Positions 17,448 through 26,806 of a DNA stretch of 46,924 nucleotides are shown here, piece after piece. The notes under the pieces are model-generated. The model ran no database searches and was not told where the DNA came from. It saw only the letters and a program-made list of their open reading frames with translations. The stretch spans positions 1 to 46,924 of the forward strand of contig JAFYDI010000032.1 in NCBI GenBank assembly GCA_017544835.1. Reading direction: 5' to 3'. This DNA is from Lachnospiraceae bacterium. Lineage in GTDB: Bacteria; Bacillota; Clostridia; Lachnospirales; Lachnospiraceae. Both the position numbers and the translations under genes were made by a program. Position 1 is the first letter of the stretch. Each line of letters starts with the position of its first letter.

Positions 17448-18851
17448 ATGGGAAAGAGTGAGAAGAAAAAGAAAATCGGTAATGAGCTTTCTTTTGCAAA
17501 AGCCATTACGAAGGGGGACATATTTACAAAGCTTTCGGCTCCGATATTCGGACTCGGTTGTTTTGTGAGAGGCCAGATTGCCAGAGGCATAATTTTGCTC
17601 GGCTTTGAAGTTTTATTTATCTGGTACATGATTAATTACGGATTGTACTGGGTATCAATGCTTCCTTCTTTAGGACTTGAAGTACCAGCCAAAGAATACG
17701 ATTCTTTTTACGATCAGTATGTAACGGTCTATCATGACAATTCATTCAAGATTCTTTTGTACGGTGTACTTACACTTTTCCTGATTGCAGCAGCTGTATA
17801 TACGCTTGTGACAAGCGTTAAGATGTCTTATGCCGCAGAGATTAAGAAGAAAAACGGACAGAAGATTGATAAGTTTAAAGACGATCTTAAGTCACTTGTG
17901 GACGAGAAGTTTTATAAGACTTTGCTTAGTCTTCCTGTTCTTGGTATCTTTCTTTTTTCATTCTTACCGATAGTCTTCATGATTCTTGTCGCATTCACCA
18001 ATTACGACGGAGCTCATGACGGTTATATTACAGGCCTGTTCCACTGGGTAGGCTTTGACAATTTCAAGACGCTGTTTTCTTCAAACGGCGGCACGGGTTC
18101 ATATTTCAAGATATTTATGGGTATCTTGGGATGGACCATCGTTTGGGCTATTCTTGCAACCTTTACCAACTACATTTTAGGTATCCTCGTTGCAATGATG
18201 ATTAACAAGAAAGGTATCCGCTTTAAGAAATTGTGGCGTACCATCCTCGTTATGACAATAGCCATTCCTCAGTTTATTTCACTTATGTATGTTTCAAAGA
18301 TGTTTGATAAGACCGGACTTATCAACGGATTATTGCTGAAACTGGGCTGGGTTACCGCTCCGATTGATTTCTGGGGCACTCCGCTTTACGCAAGAATCCT
18401 TGTTGTGGTTATCAACATCTGGATAGGTATCCCTTACATGATGCTTATCGCAACCGGTATTCTTATGAATATTCCTACGGATTTGTACGAGTCGGCGAGA
18501 ATCGACGGTGCCAATCCCTTCCAGCAGTTTAGATATATCACAATGCCCTATATGCTCTTTGTAACTGCTCCTTACTTACTTACAAGCTTTACGGGCAACA
18601 TGAACAACTTCGGTGTTATTTACTTCCTTACCGGCGGCGGCCCGGGCAATTCCAAGGCTACTGCGGTCGGCGGAGGCGTAGGTCATACAGACCTTCTTAT
18701 TACATGGCTCTTTAAGTTAACCCAGGGTACCGAAGCTTCATACTACATGGCTTCCGTTATCGGTATCGTAATCTTCGTTATAGTATCGACCATAACTTTG
18801 ATCGTATATAACGGACTGGGCTCCAATAAGAATGAGGGAGACTTTGCATGA
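17448..18851 (+). CDS. Maltodextrin ABC permease, MalF-like
   Basis: The inner-membrane permease has 467 residues. The ATG at 17448 follows AGAGAGGGC; the frame is open upstream into hairpin 3, but those codons are unlikely to be used. An N-terminal cytoplasmic part of about 40 residues is followed by about eight membrane segments, with an extracytoplasmic loop between the first two. The EAA motif (ESARIDGANPFQQFRYITMP) near residue 365 contacts the ATPase. The pair with the next gene forms the channel for maltodextrins. No ATPase gene lies in the operon, so a shared MsmK/MalK-type ATPase elsewhere must energise it, as is common in Firmicutes. Confidence 0.92.
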   Translation: MGKSEKKKKIGNELSFAKAITKGDIFTKLSAPIFGLGCFVRGQIARGIILLGFEVLFIWYMINYGLYWVSMLPSLGLEVPAKEYDSFYDQYVTVYHDNSFKILLYGVLTLFLIAAAVYTLVTSVKMSYAAEIKKKNGQKIDKFKDDLKSLVDEKFYKTLLSLPVLGIFLFSFLPIVFMILVAFTNYDGAHDGYITGLFHWVGFDNFKTLFSSNGGTGSYFKIFMGILGWTIVWAILATFTNYILGILVAMMINKKGIRFKKLWRTILVMTIAIPQFISLMYVSKMFDKTGLINGLLLKLGWVTAPIDFWGTPLYARILVVVINIWIGIPYMMLIATGILMNIPTDLYESARIDGANPFQQFRYITMPYMLFVTAPYLLTSFTGNMNNFGVIYFLTGGGPGNSKATAVGGGVGHTDLLITWLFKLTQGTEASYYMASVIGIVIFVIVSTITLIVYNGLGSNKNEGDFA

Positions 18852-19711
18852 TGAATGAGAAACAAGGACTTGGCATGAGTGCCAAAAGAACAATCAGCAA
18901 TACAATTATCTACATCATCCTCGTGCTTATGAGTATAATCTGGCTGGCTCCATTCTTTTGCATAGTGTTCCAGTCATTCAGAACCGAGTCTACATGGCAG
19001 GTAGGATATGTAATTCCTCAGAAGTGGGGACTTGATAACTATAAGGAACTTTTAAACAGCAGTTTCGTAGACTGGTATAAGAACACGTTTCTTATCGCGC
19101 TTGTGGTGTGCGTGCTTCAGACAATTATTGTACTCTGTATGAGTTATACGCTTTCGAGATTCCGTTTCAAGATGCGTAACTTCCTTATGAGATTTATGCT
19201 GGTACTTGGACTTTTCCCCGGTATCCTCGGTATCATTATTCTGTACCGCGTACTTGCGGATATGGGTCTTACCAAGAGCAATGCAGTATTCGGCTTGATA
19301 CTTGTGTACTGTGCTTCTTCAGGTATGGGTTATTATATTTCAAAGGGCTTCTTTGATACGATTCCCATGTCACTTGACGAGGCTGCAAGAATTGATGGTG
19401 CGACGAGACTTCAGGTATTTATCCAGATGATTCTTCCGCTTGCCAAGCCCATCGTAATTTATACGATTCTGACAGCGTTCTTAGGGCCTTGGGGAGACTA
19501 CGTATTCGCTAAGTTTGTAGCATTCAATGAACCGAGCGGTATGAACACTGCGGTGGGTCTTTTCACATGGCTGGCACCCGACGCAATAGGCCGTAAATAT
19601 ACGATGTTCTGTGCCGGCGGTGTTGTGGTGGCTATACCCGTTACATTACTGTTCTTATTCCTTCAGAAGTACTATGTTGAAGGTGTTACGGGCGGCGCCG
19701 TTAAAGGCTGA
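18848..19711 (+). CDS. Maltodextrin ABC permease, MalG-like
   Basis: The 287-residue permease has six membrane segments and an EAA loop (EAARIDGATRLQVFIQMILP). It is the partner of the preceding MalF-like subunit, whose stop it overlaps by 4 bases. The C-terminus ends in VEGVTGGAVKG, like other MalG-type subunits, where the tail reaches the ATPase. The first two codons are both ATG; the first fully overlaps the upstream stop. Confidence 0.93.
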   Translation: MMNEKQGLGMSAKRTISNTIIYIILVLMSIIWLAPFFCIVFQSFRTESTWQVGYVIPQKWGLDNYKELLNSSFVDWYKNTFLIALVVCVLQTIIVLCMSYTLSRFRFKMRNFLMRFMLVLGLFPGILGIIILYRVLADMGLTKSNAVFGLILVYCASSGMGYYISKGFFDTIPMSLDEAARIDGATRLQVFIQMILPLAKPIVIYTILTAFLGPWGDYVFAKFVAFNEPSGMNTAVGLFTWLAPDAIGRKYTMFCAGGVVVAIPVTLLFLFLQKYYVEGVTGGAVKG

Positions 19712-19729
19712 TTTCGGGTTGTTTTTAAG

Positions 19730-19758
19730 AGGGCAGGTCGGGTACCTGCCCTTTCTTT
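19730..19758 (+). terminator. Intercistronic hairpin before the amylase gene
   Basis: GGGCAGGT pairs with ACCTGCCC over a 5-base loop, followed by TTTCTTT. It lies between two genes of one operon, so it may be a partial terminator that lowers amylase expression. Confidence 0.65.
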
Positions 19759-19770
19759 AGGAGGCTTTCA

Positions 19771-21411
19771 GTGATTAAAAAAAGGATGCCCGCAGTGGCA
19801 ATGGCTTTGATTATGGTTATGATGACAGGATGCGGCAAGACTCAGGCAGTTACTGAGCCTGCAGAGGATGCCAAGGAATACGTGGTGACCGACGTTAACT
19901 TTGACTCTTCGGTAGAAGTGGCGAGGGAAGACAACCACAGGGTTTTCTATGAGATATTTGTAGGTTCTTTTTCTGATTCAGACGGTGACGGACTTGGTGA
20001 CTTACGAGGAATTATAAACAGATTCGACTATCTTAACGACGGTGATGTAAAGTCAGGTAAGAGTCTTGGTATCGAGGGAATCTGGCTTTCGCCCATTATG
20101 GAATCACCCAGCTATCACAAGTACGACGTGGCGGATTATCTTGCGATTGACGATGAATTCGGCACGATGGAGGATTTGAAGGAACTTGTGAAGGTGGCGC
20201 ATGACCGTGACGTTAAGATTATCATCGACTTTGTCATGAATCACTCAAGCAAGGAGAATGAGTGGTTTAAGAAGTTCTGCACCGCACGCAGACAGGAAGA
20301 CACTTCCTCTGAGTTCTATGATTTCTATACCTGCGAGAAAGAACCTGTGCCCGGCAGAAGATTTGAGAAGATTGCAGCTTCGGACTGGTATTATGAGTGC
20401 AATTTCTCAGGCGATATGCCCGAACTTAACTATGACAATCCTCATGTTAAGGAAACACTTTTAAAGATAGCAAGATTCTATCTTGAAGAGGTGGGCGTAG
20501 ATGGCTTCAGATTCGATGCCGCCAAGTATATCTACTATGGCGACGAGACCAGGAATGCCGAGTTCTGGCTTGATTTCATGAACGAGCTTAAGAAGATTAA
20601 GCCTGACATCTATACAGTTGCGGAAGTGTGGGATTCGGACACCGTTACCGACAAGTATGAGCCCGCGCTTAACTGCTTTAACTTTACCATGTCACAGACC
20701 GAAGGCTATATCGCTGAGGCAGCCAAGAAGGGTGACGTTAATAAATACGTGAAATATGTAGACCACTACGTTAAGAATATTGAAGGCAAGAATGCCGATG
20801 CGATGATTGTACCTTTTATAGCCAATCACGATACCGACAGAGCAGCGGGCTTTCTTCAGAATACCGGCGGATTTGCCAAGGTTGCGGCCAATCTTTACAT
20901 CCTCGGCCCCGGCTCACCCTTTATCTATTATGGTGAGGAAATCGGTATGAAGGGTTCAAGAGGCGGCGCCAACACGGACGCTAACCGTCGCCTTGCGATG
21001 CTTTGGGGCGATGATGACACCGTTAAGGATCCGAAGGGTTCCGACTACGATGTGAAGCTTCAGACCAACGGCACATTAAACGACCAGCTTTTGAACGAAA
21101 CGAGCCTTTATAACTATTACAAGCGCCTTATCATGATAAGACGTGCGAACCCCGAGATGTACCTTGGGACTTACGAGCCGCTTTCTTTTGAAGATACCAA
21201 GGCAGGCGGATTCATCGGTGACTATCAGGGTACGAAGGTGTGCGTGCTTCACAATACCTCGGGAAGCAGCGTGACACTCGACCTGTCTTCGGCGACGGGG
21301 GACACCTTCACGACCATTGCGGCGTCAATCGGAGTAGAGGGTCTTGAGGCCACAATCGACGGAAGCAAGGTAACGATTCCCGCCCAGACCAGCGTGGTGC
21401 TCAGGAAATAG
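19771..21411 (+). CDS. Alpha-amylase family lipoprotein (GH13)
   Basis: The protein has 546 residues and a GTG start after AGGAGG. The lipobox MMTGC puts lipidation at Cys21, so the enzyme is held on the outer face of the membrane. GH13 motifs appear in order: DVKIIIDFVMNHSS, the nucleophile Asp in DGFRFDAAK, the acid/base Glu in VAEVWD, the third Asp in IANHDTDRA. A short beta domain forms the C-terminus. It cleaves alpha-1,4-glucans to maltodextrins next to the binding protein and permeases of the same operon. The exact product profile (amylase, neopullulanase-like or glucosidase) cannot be fixed from sequence, but the operon argues for starch or maltodextrin. Confidence 0.9.
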   Translation: MIKKRMPAVAMALIMVMMTGCGKTQAVTEPAEDAKEYVVTDVNFDSSVEVAREDNHRVFYEIFVGSFSDSDGDGLGDLRGIINRFDYLNDGDVKSGKSLGIEGIWLSPIMESPSYHKYDVADYLAIDDEFGTMEDLKELVKVAHDRDVKIIIDFVMNHSSKENEWFKKFCTARRQEDTSSEFYDFYTCEKEPVPGRRFEKIAASDWYYECNFSGDMPELNYDNPHVKETLLKIARFYLEEVGVDGFRFDAAKYIYYGDETRNAEFWLDFMNELKKIKPDIYTVAEVWDSDTVTDKYEPALNCFNFTMSQTEGYIAEAAKKGDVNKYVKYVDHYVKNIEGKNADAMIVPFIANHDTDRAAGFLQNTGGFAKVAANLYILGPGSPFIYYGEEIGMKGSRGGANTDANRRLAMLWGDDDTVKDPKGSDYDVKLQTNGTLNDQLLNETSLYNYYKRLIMIRRANPEMYLGTYEPLSFEDTKAGGFIGDYQGTKVCVLHNTSGSSVTLDLSSATGDTFTTIAASIGVEGLEATIDGSKVTIPAQTSVVLRK

Positions 21412-21415
21412 GGTG

Positions 21416-21444
21416 TTGACTTTATTTAAGCCTAAGGTTATAAT
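21416..21444 (+). promoter_or_regulatory. Promoter of the pheST operon
   Basis: TTGACT and the perfect -10 TATAAT are separated by 17 bp. Confidence 0.9.
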
Positions 21445-21450
21445 CCAAAG

Positions 21451-21713
21451 AAGCAATGAAGATGCGTAAGTAGTATATGTGCAGAGTCAGCAGAGAGTGA
21501 CGTCACCGGCTGAAAGCGTCATGGCAGAAGGCATATATGAATTTCAACATTGGAGCTTTTCGCGAAAGCTTTCCGGGCGACCGGCGAGTATAAGTGGATG
21601 CAGCGCAGCATTACGGCGCAAAGAGTGCGAGACGATATAACGTCGGCTCGAACATGGGTGGTACCGCGATAATTTCGTCCCATGGCAATTAACAGTTGCC
21701 ATGGGATTTTTTT
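21451..21713 (+). promoter_or_regulatory. Phe-specific T-box riboswitch leader
   Basis: This leader of about 260 bases carries the T-box core GGGTGGTACCGCG (21656-21668). A terminator follows, with CCCATGGCAA (21679-21688) pairing with TTGCCATGGG (21696-21705) and then seven T. The Stem I region contains TTC followed by A (21543-21545), a suitable Phe specifier codon. Uncharged tRNA-Phe would bind the specifier and the T-box bulge, favour the antiterminator and let transcription enter pheST. The specifier assignment follows from position and downstream genes. Confidence 0.92.
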
Positions 21714-21758
21714 ATATATAAAAATCCGTGGCAGAGATTAGTAAAGAGGAGGATTAAA

Positions 21759-22802
21759 ATGGCTGATTTGAACGAATTAACCGAGAAACTTGCGGCGATT
21801 AAGCAAGAAGTTTCAGAAGGCCTCAAGGCGCTTTCAAATTCCAAAGAAGCGTTTGAGTACCGCAAGAGCTTAATGGATTCAAAGGCCGGCAAGATCGGCA
21901 CTCTCATGAGAGAGATGGGTAAGATTCCAAATGAATTAAAGGCCGAGTACGGTAAGAAAGTTAACGAGATTAAGACTTGGGCACAGGGCGAGTTTGATGC
22001 TCTTGAGACCAAGCTTAAAGAGAAAGAAATGATGGCGCGCTACGAAAGCGAGAAGATTGATGTTACTCTTCCTGCCAAGATGCGTCCGAAGGGAAATCTT
22101 CACCCCAACACTCAGGTTAAGAACCAGATAGTTGATATCTTCGGTTCCATGGGCTTTGACGTGTATGAGGGAACAGAGATTGAGACGGATTATTACAACT
22201 TCACCGCGCTCAACATTCCCGACAATCATCCCGCAAGAGATATGCAGGATACATTTTATTTGTCACCCGAATTTTTACTTCGTACACAGACATCTGCAGG
22301 TCAGATTCACGTAATGGAAGAGGGCAAGCTTCCCATCAAGGTTATCTCTCCCGGTAAGGTATTCCGTTCGGATGATGACGCTACACATTCACCGATGTTT
22401 AGCCAAATGGAAGGTCTTGTAGTTGATAAGGGTATTACTCTTTGCGACCTTCAGGGTATGCTTAACGTATTTGTAGAGAAGATTTTCGGCGAAGGCACCA
22501 CCACAAGACTTCGTCCTTCATACTTCCCTTTCACAGAGCCTTCGGTTGAAGTAGACGTAAGCTGCTTCCAGTGTAAGGGTAAGGGCTGTAAGCTTTGCAA
22601 GGGTACCGGCTGGATAGAGGTACTTGGCGCAGGTGTAGTCAACAAGAAAGTTCTTGAAGACTGCCACATCGATTCAAACGTATACAGCGGTATTGCTTTC
22701 GGTATCGGTATTGAGCGTATCGCAATGCTTAAGTACGGCATTAACAATATTAAATTATTATTCGAGTCCGACCTTCGCGTGTTGGATCAGCTCGATGACT
22801 AG
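21759..22802 (+). CDS. pheS: Phenylalanine--tRNA ligase alpha subunit
   Basis: The protein has 347 residues. The ATG at 21759 follows AGAGGAGG. An N-terminal coiled coil (about 1-85) contacts tRNA, then the class II catalytic core: motif 2 ([18 protein letters not shown]) and motif 3 ([17 protein letters not shown]). The [16 protein letters not shown] insert with four Cys is the metal-binding-like loop found in many Firmicutes PheS proteins. It pairs with PheT in an alpha2beta2 cytosolic enzyme that charges tRNA-Phe. Expression is set by the T-box leader. Confidence 0.97.
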   Translation: MADLNELTEKLAAIKQEVSEGLKALSNSKEAFEYRKSLMDSKAGKIGTLMREMGKIPNELKAEYGKKVNEIKTWAQGEFDALETKLKEKEMMARYESEKIDVTLPAKMRPKGNLHPNTQVKNQIVDIFGSMGFDVYEGTEIETDYYNFTALNIPDNHPARDMQDTFYLSPEFLLRTQTSAGQIHVMEEGKLPIKVISPGKVFRSDDDATHSPMFSQMEGLVVDKGITLCDLQGMLNVFVEKIFGEGTTTRLRPSYFPFTEPSVEVDVSCFQCKGKGCKLCKGTGWIEVLGAGVVNKKVLEDCHIDSNVYSGIAFGIGIERIAMLKYGINNIKLLFESDLRVLDQLDD

Positions 22803-22819
22803 AAAGGAGGAAATGTAAT

Positions 22820-25237
22820 ATGTTAGTACCCCTTAGTTGGTTAAAAGATTATGTAGATATAGACGTTTCCCCCGATGTGCTTGAGGAGAAGCTCTTCTCA
22901 TGCGGCTTTGAGGTGGAAGAGAAATATGAAGTCGGCCACGACATAAGCAAGGTTGTTGTGGGTCTTGTTAAGACCTGTGATGCTATCGAAGGCACACACC
23001 TTCACCTTTGCACCGTTGATGCGGGTGAGCACGGTACTCTTCAGATTTGCTGCGGTGCCGACAATGTTAAGGCAGGCGGCAAGTTCCCTCTTGCACTTGT
23101 AGGCGCTACCGTTTACGCCACCGCCAAGGATCACGTTACCGTTGAAGGCGTTATGACCATCAATGCAGGTAAGCTTCGCGGATATGATTCCTTCGGTATG
23201 TTATGTTCGGGCATTGAAATCGGTGTTACCGAGGATATGTATCCCGGCGCAGGCTACAACGGATTACTCGTACTTCCCGACGATGCTGTTCCCGGAAGCG
23301 ATGTTAAGCCTATTCTCGGACTTGATGACTGGATTTTCGACGTATCCATCACCGCTAACCGTCCCGATTGCCAGAGCATCTTCGGTCTTGCAAGAGAAGT
23401 TGCGGCTGTACTTGAGAAGCCTCTTAAGACACCTGCTCTTGATTACACCGAGACCGATGTTAAGAAGGATTTCAAGGTAACGGTTGAAGCTCAGGACATC
23501 TGCCCCCGCTACACCGCTCACTATGTATATGATGTTAAGATTGGCGAGTCTCCCGCATGGATGAAGCGCCGCCTCGCACTTGTAGGCTGCAACTCCATCT
23601 CCAACATGGTAGACATCACCAACTACGTGTTAAAAGAACTCGGTCAGCCCATGCATGCTTTTGACTATGCATACCTTGAAGGCGATGCAATCAACGTTCG
23701 CCGTGCTACTGACGGAGAAAAGATTGTTACCCTTGATGAGAAAGAATTCGAGCTTAACTCAAGCAACCTCGTAATCTGCGACGGCAAGAAGCCTGTTGCT
23801 CTTGCAGGTATCATGGGCGGTCTCAATTCAGAGATTCTTGATACCACTTCCGCAGTTATGTTTGAGTCGGCTAAGTTCGAACGTGACAACATTCGTAAGA
23901 GCTCCAAGGCTTTGGGACAGGTATCCGACTCAAGCGCAAGATTCTCTAAGGGAGTTGACGAGTACACCACCGTTATGGCTATGAAGAGAGCACTTCACCT
24001 TGTTGAGGAGCTTGGCTGCGGTAAGGTTTCATCTACCGGTTTCGATGTTAACACCGGCAACTCCATCGAGCCTTTCGAGTTAAAAGCAAGCGTTTCCAAG
24101 GTTAACGGAGTACTCGGCATCAAGGTTCCCGACGCAGACATCGTAAGAATCTGCACCAATCTTGATTTCAAGCCGGAATTAAATGGCGACGATTTAACCC
24201 TTCATGTTCCCGCATACCGCGAGGATATGGCTACATACCAGGATGTTGCCGAGGAAGTTATCAGAATGTACGGTTACGACCACATCGTACCCACCTTCAT
24301 TCCCACAGCTCAGGTTACAAGCGGCGGTTACAACCTTCGTCAGAAGACCGAGCTTAAGATTAAGAACGCACTTTGCGCGCAGGGAGCATTCGAAGGAGTG
24401 CATTACTCTTTCTTCTCCCCTTCAGACCTTGATATGTTAAGGCTTCCCGAGGACGCACCCGAGAGACATGCTATTCAGCTTATCAATCCTATCAACAAAG
24501 ATTTATCCCTCATGCGTACGACGCTTGCACCTCAGATGATTACAGCTATGGCTCGTAACCAGAAGAATGCGATCTTAGAGGGCAGAATCTTTGAAATGGG
24601 TAACAAGTTCATTGCCAAGGATTTACCTCTTAAGGAGTACCCTGACGAGCGCGAGACCATCGCAATCGGTGTATTCGGGGACAAAGAAGATTTCTTCAGC
24701 CTCAAGGGTCTTGTAGATGCTGTGGCAGCAGCACTTGATATTACTTTCGAGTACGAAGCTGCTACCAAGCCTTTCTTACACCCTTACAGAACAGCCAAGG
24801 TTCTCTGCGACGGCGTAGAGATCGGTTATCTCGGACAGGTGCTTTATGAGATTCGTGACGAGCTTGATATGAGAGTAGACAGCTATGTGGCAGAAATCGA
24901 TCTCAAGGCACTTACCAAGTACTATGGCAAGGACAGAAAGTTCATTCCGCTTCCGAAGTACGCTGTTGAGAAGCGTGATTTCTGCTTCGTAATGGACAAG
25001 GCTCTTACATGCGCTCAGATTGAGAACGCTATCAAGGAGTCCTGCGATTACATCACAGACATCGAACTCTTCGACCTTTACGAAGGCGCGCAGCTTGGCG
25101 CTGACAAGAAGAGTATGGCATTCTCCGTAGTATTCACTCCTCGTGACGAAGAGTTCACACAGGAGAAGATTGACGGATTCGTAGATACCATTCTTAAAAA
25201 TCTTTCAGAGAAGTACGGAGCTGTTTTGAGAGCTTAA
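22820..25237 (+). CDS. pheT: Phenylalanine--tRNA ligase beta subunit
   Basis: The protein has 805 residues and an ATG 9 bases after GAAAGGAGG, 17 bases after pheS. In order: N-terminal residues, an EMAP/OB-fold tRNA-binding domain (about 40-155), B3/B4 editing domain (about 210-380), B5 (about 405-475), the catalytic-like core (about 490-700) and the C-terminal ferredoxin-fold anticodon-binding domain (about 710-805). It has the full length for the family. It completes the PheRS heterotetramer and clears mischarged Tyr. A terminator follows. Confidence 0.97.
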   Translation: MLVPLSWLKDYVDIDVSPDVLEEKLFSCGFEVEEKYEVGHDISKVVVGLVKTCDAIEGTHLHLCTVDAGEHGTLQICCGADNVKAGGKFPLALVGATVYATAKDHVTVEGVMTINAGKLRGYDSFGMLCSGIEIGVTEDMYPGAGYNGLLVLPDDAVPGSDVKPILGLDDWIFDVSITANRPDCQSIFGLAREVAAVLEKPLKTPALDYTETDVKKDFKVTVEAQDICPRYTAHYVYDVKIGESPAWMKRRLALVGCNSISNMVDITNYVLKELGQPMHAFDYAYLEGDAINVRRATDGEKIVTLDEKEFELNSSNLVICDGKKPVALAGIMGGLNSEILDTTSAVMFESAKFERDNIRKSSKALGQVSDSSARFSKGVDEYTTVMAMKRALHLVEELGCGKVSSTGFDVNTGNSIEPFELKASVSKVNGVLGIKVPDADIVRICTNLDFKPELNGDDLTLHVPAYREDMATYQDVAEEVIRMYGYDHIVPTFIPTAQVTSGGYNLRQKTELKIKNALCAQGAFEGVHYSFFSPSDLDMLRLPEDAPERHAIQLINPINKDLSLMRTTLAPQMITAMARNQKNAILEGRIFEMGNKFIAKDLPLKEYPDERETIAIGVFGDKEDFFSLKGLVDAVAAALDITFEYEAATKPFLHPYRTAKVLCDGVEIGYLGQVLYEIRDELDMRVDSYVAEIDLKALTKYYGKDRKFIPLPKYAVEKRDFCFVMDKALTCAQIENAIKESCDYITDIELFDLYEGAQLGADKKSMAFSVVFTPRDEEFTQEKIDGFVDTILKNLSEKYGAVLRA

Positions 25238-25268
25238 TCTGCAGTCCGACATACAGACATAGAAAGAA

Positions 25269-25297
25269 GGCGTCGCATCAATGTGCGGCGCCTTTAA
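25269..25297 (+). terminator. Terminator of pheST
   Basis: GGCGTCGCA pairs with TGCGGCGCC (one G-U), followed by TTTAATATTTT. Confidence 0.85.
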
Positions 25298-25333
25298 TAT
25301 TTTGCGGTATTTTTTGCCCTTTGATGGTGCAAT

Positions 25334-25562
25334 TTATCCCAATAGCAAAAAAATGTAATTTTGGGATAAAAAAAGTGCCTGGATGTTTGAGTTATGTAAA
25401 CCAGTTATCCCAATACAGAAAAAATTCAAAATTGGGATAAAAAAACGGCAAAATCTTATCCCAAATTGAACTTTTTTTCCATATTGGGATAAAAAGCTCT
25501 GAAACAGATCCAAAAACGATGGAAAGTTATCCCAATTTGGCATTTTTCACATATTGGGATAA
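25334..25562. repeat. Array of four TTATCCCAA/TTGGGATAA inverted-repeat units
   Basis: Each unit is 36-37 bp: TTATCCCAA, 18-19 bp of A/T-rich variable sequence, TTGGGATAA. Units lie at 25334-25369, 25405-25440, 25456-25492 and 25527-25562. All eight 9-bp arms are identical. Unit-to-unit distances are 71, 51 and 71 bp. The spacers inside and between units differ, so this is not a tandem duplication or CRISPR. Neither strand has a T-run after a hairpin in terminator position. The array fills the 380-bp gap between the converging pheT and gtrA genes; no gene is seen there. Confidence 0.9.
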
Positions 25563-25588
25563 AGCATGAATTATTGACCGGACAAATT

Positions 25589-25617
25589 AAGAAAACCACG
25601 CGGAAGCCGCGTGGTTT
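25589..25617 (-). terminator. Terminator of the gtrA gene
   Basis: CCACGCGG pairs with CCGCGTGG over a 3-base loop; on the minus strand TTTTCTT follows. It lies just after the gtrA stop. Confidence 0.85.
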
Positions 25618-25620
25618 AGC

Positions 25621-26040
25621 TTAGTTTTCATGCACAGCATTATCTTTCGTATCGATTGTGGGACCGAATACGTAGAAGCGGTCGTAGAGGTATTCAAGCA
25701 CGAAGTTAAGTCCCATGTTAAGAATGGTCACAAGAAAATCGTTCCAGCCTCTTGTCTCGGCAAGATAGTTGCCAAGGAACGTCGATGCGGGTGTAAATAC
25801 TGCATAGAACAGGGCTACTTTAAGCATCGCAATCGGTACATTGCCGGCGGACTTAAAAGTAAAGTTCCTGTTAAGAGTGAAGTTCCAAAGCACCGAGAAC
25901 ACAAGAGCAATCAGGTATCTCGGCCAGTAGCTCCAATCGGTTAATGCTGTAAGCAGCGAGAACCATCCAAACTCTATAAGTCCCGCCGAAGCGGAAAACA
26001 GTACGAACTTTAATGTTCTTATCAATTCTTTGTTCTTCAT
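25621..26040 (-). CDS. GtrA family membrane protein
   Basis: The protein has 139 residues and four hydrophobic segments. The pattern (RTLKFVLFSASAGLIEF near the N-terminus; LNRNFTFKS after segment 2; LNMGLNFVLEYLYDRFYVF at the C-terminus) fits GtrA/DPMS-type proteins. These membrane proteins are thought to help move polyprenyl-linked sugars across the membrane, or to bind the glycosyltransferases that make them. No glycosyltransferase is adjacent; the sugar genes at 40.4-43.9 kb are far away. The start follows AAGGGGAT on the minus strand. It has its own terminator and is probably monocistronic. Confidence 0.85.
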   Translation of the reverse strand: MKNKELIRTLKFVLFSASAGLIEFGWFSLLTALTDWSYWPRYLIALVFSVLWNFTLNRNFTFKSAGNVPIAMLKVALFYAVFTPASTFLGNYLAETRGWNDFLVTILNMGLNFVLEYLYDRFYVFGPTIDTKDNAVHEN

Positions 26041-26146
26041 TTCGAAATTAAATCCCCTTAATCCAAGTTTCTAACCTCACCCATCTTACCACAGCCGCCC
26101 CGGGAATGCCAGCCCTGTCATAAACGACGACGTCACGCCCCGGGCA

Positions 26147-26174
26147 ATAAAAAAGCGCCGAACCGAGTCGGCGC
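26147..26174 (-). terminator. Terminator of the ECF S-component gene
   Basis: On the minus strand GCGCCGA pairs with TCGGCGC and is followed by TTTTTTATT. Confidence 0.9.
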
Positions 26175-26191
26175 CTGAAAAATCGTATGGA

Positions 26192-26746
26192 TTATTTTGC
26201 TTCGTTTACAAGGTACTTACCTGCCGCAAGCCAGATGAGATATACGAATGCGGAGGCGATTAAAGCGGTGAAGAGCTGAGTAATTGAGAAAGTCTTTTGA
26301 GCAACTTTAATCATCTCAGGCTTGGGAAGGTTTACAAAGCGCACAAGGATGAAGTTTGAAATAACCGCACCCATGAATAAAGCTTTAAGAATCGAGCCGG
26401 CAATAAGACCGACGAGAAGTCCGATGAGAAGCTTGTTCTTAATGTTTTTGTAGAATACATACACGCATACGCACATGATGATGTTACCGAGTGCAATGGC
26501 CGGAATCATCAGGAAAGGTGCGGCTGCAACAATGGGGGAACCTGTGATTAAGAATGAAGCGATGGGAGCTATTACAGAAAGAATGATGCCCATCACAAGA
26601 CCGAGAGTAAGTGTTGCAATAATTAAGGTAGCGTTAACGATGGGGCCGGTGATATAAACCGATAAGTTCTTAAAGAACATGCTCGCAATCATGATGGCGA
26701 GCAACACTCCGCCGATAGCGATTTGTTTGGTTGTGATTTTTTTCAT
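26192..26746 (-). CDS. ECF transporter S component (substrate unknown)
   Basis: The protein has 184 residues and about six membrane segments, Gly- and Ile-rich, with an N-terminal KQIAIGGVLLAIMIAS. That segment resembles the helix 1 motif of S components that binds the EcfT coupling subunit. ECF S components capture vitamins or metals with high affinity and share an EcfAA'T module encoded elsewhere. No adjacent biosynthetic gene or clear riboswitch was seen, so the substrate is open. On the minus strand a promoter (TTGTCT, 17 bp, TATAGT) lies at 26807-26835 and an AGAGGA site before the ATG. Confidence 0.75.
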   Translation of the reverse strand: MKKITTKQIAIGGVLLAIMIASMFFKNLSVYITGPIVNATLIIATLTLGLVMGIILSVIAPIASFLITGSPIVAAAPFLMIPAIALGNIIMCVCVYVFYKNIKNKLLIGLLVGLIAGSILKALFMGAVISNFILVRFVNLPKPEMIKVAQKTFSITQLFTALIASAFVYLIWLAAGKYLVNEAK

Positions 26747-26806
26747 ATAATCCTCTTTGACGCGACGAGAAGTGTAGGGGCCCGACCGCGTTCTCTTTCA
26801 CAAGTT

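Noticed and set aside
25334..25562. CRISPR array or DnaA-box cluster
   Set aside because: The repeats are short inverted arms, not 23-40 bp direct repeats, and the spacing alternates 71/51/71. TTATCCCAA shares TTATCC with the DnaA box TTATCCACA but differs at two of the last three conserved bases, and no dnaA, dnaN or other origin gene is nearby.
26080..26160. Two GC-rich GCCCCGGG copies as a repeat element
   Set aside because: Only eight bases match, in the short spacer between gtrA and the ECF gene; no larger structure besides the terminator was found.
26747..26800. Riboswitch before the ECF S-component gene
   Set aside because: The leader of about 55 bases is too short, and no core motif of TPP, FMN, cobalamin, preQ1 or similar classes is seen.
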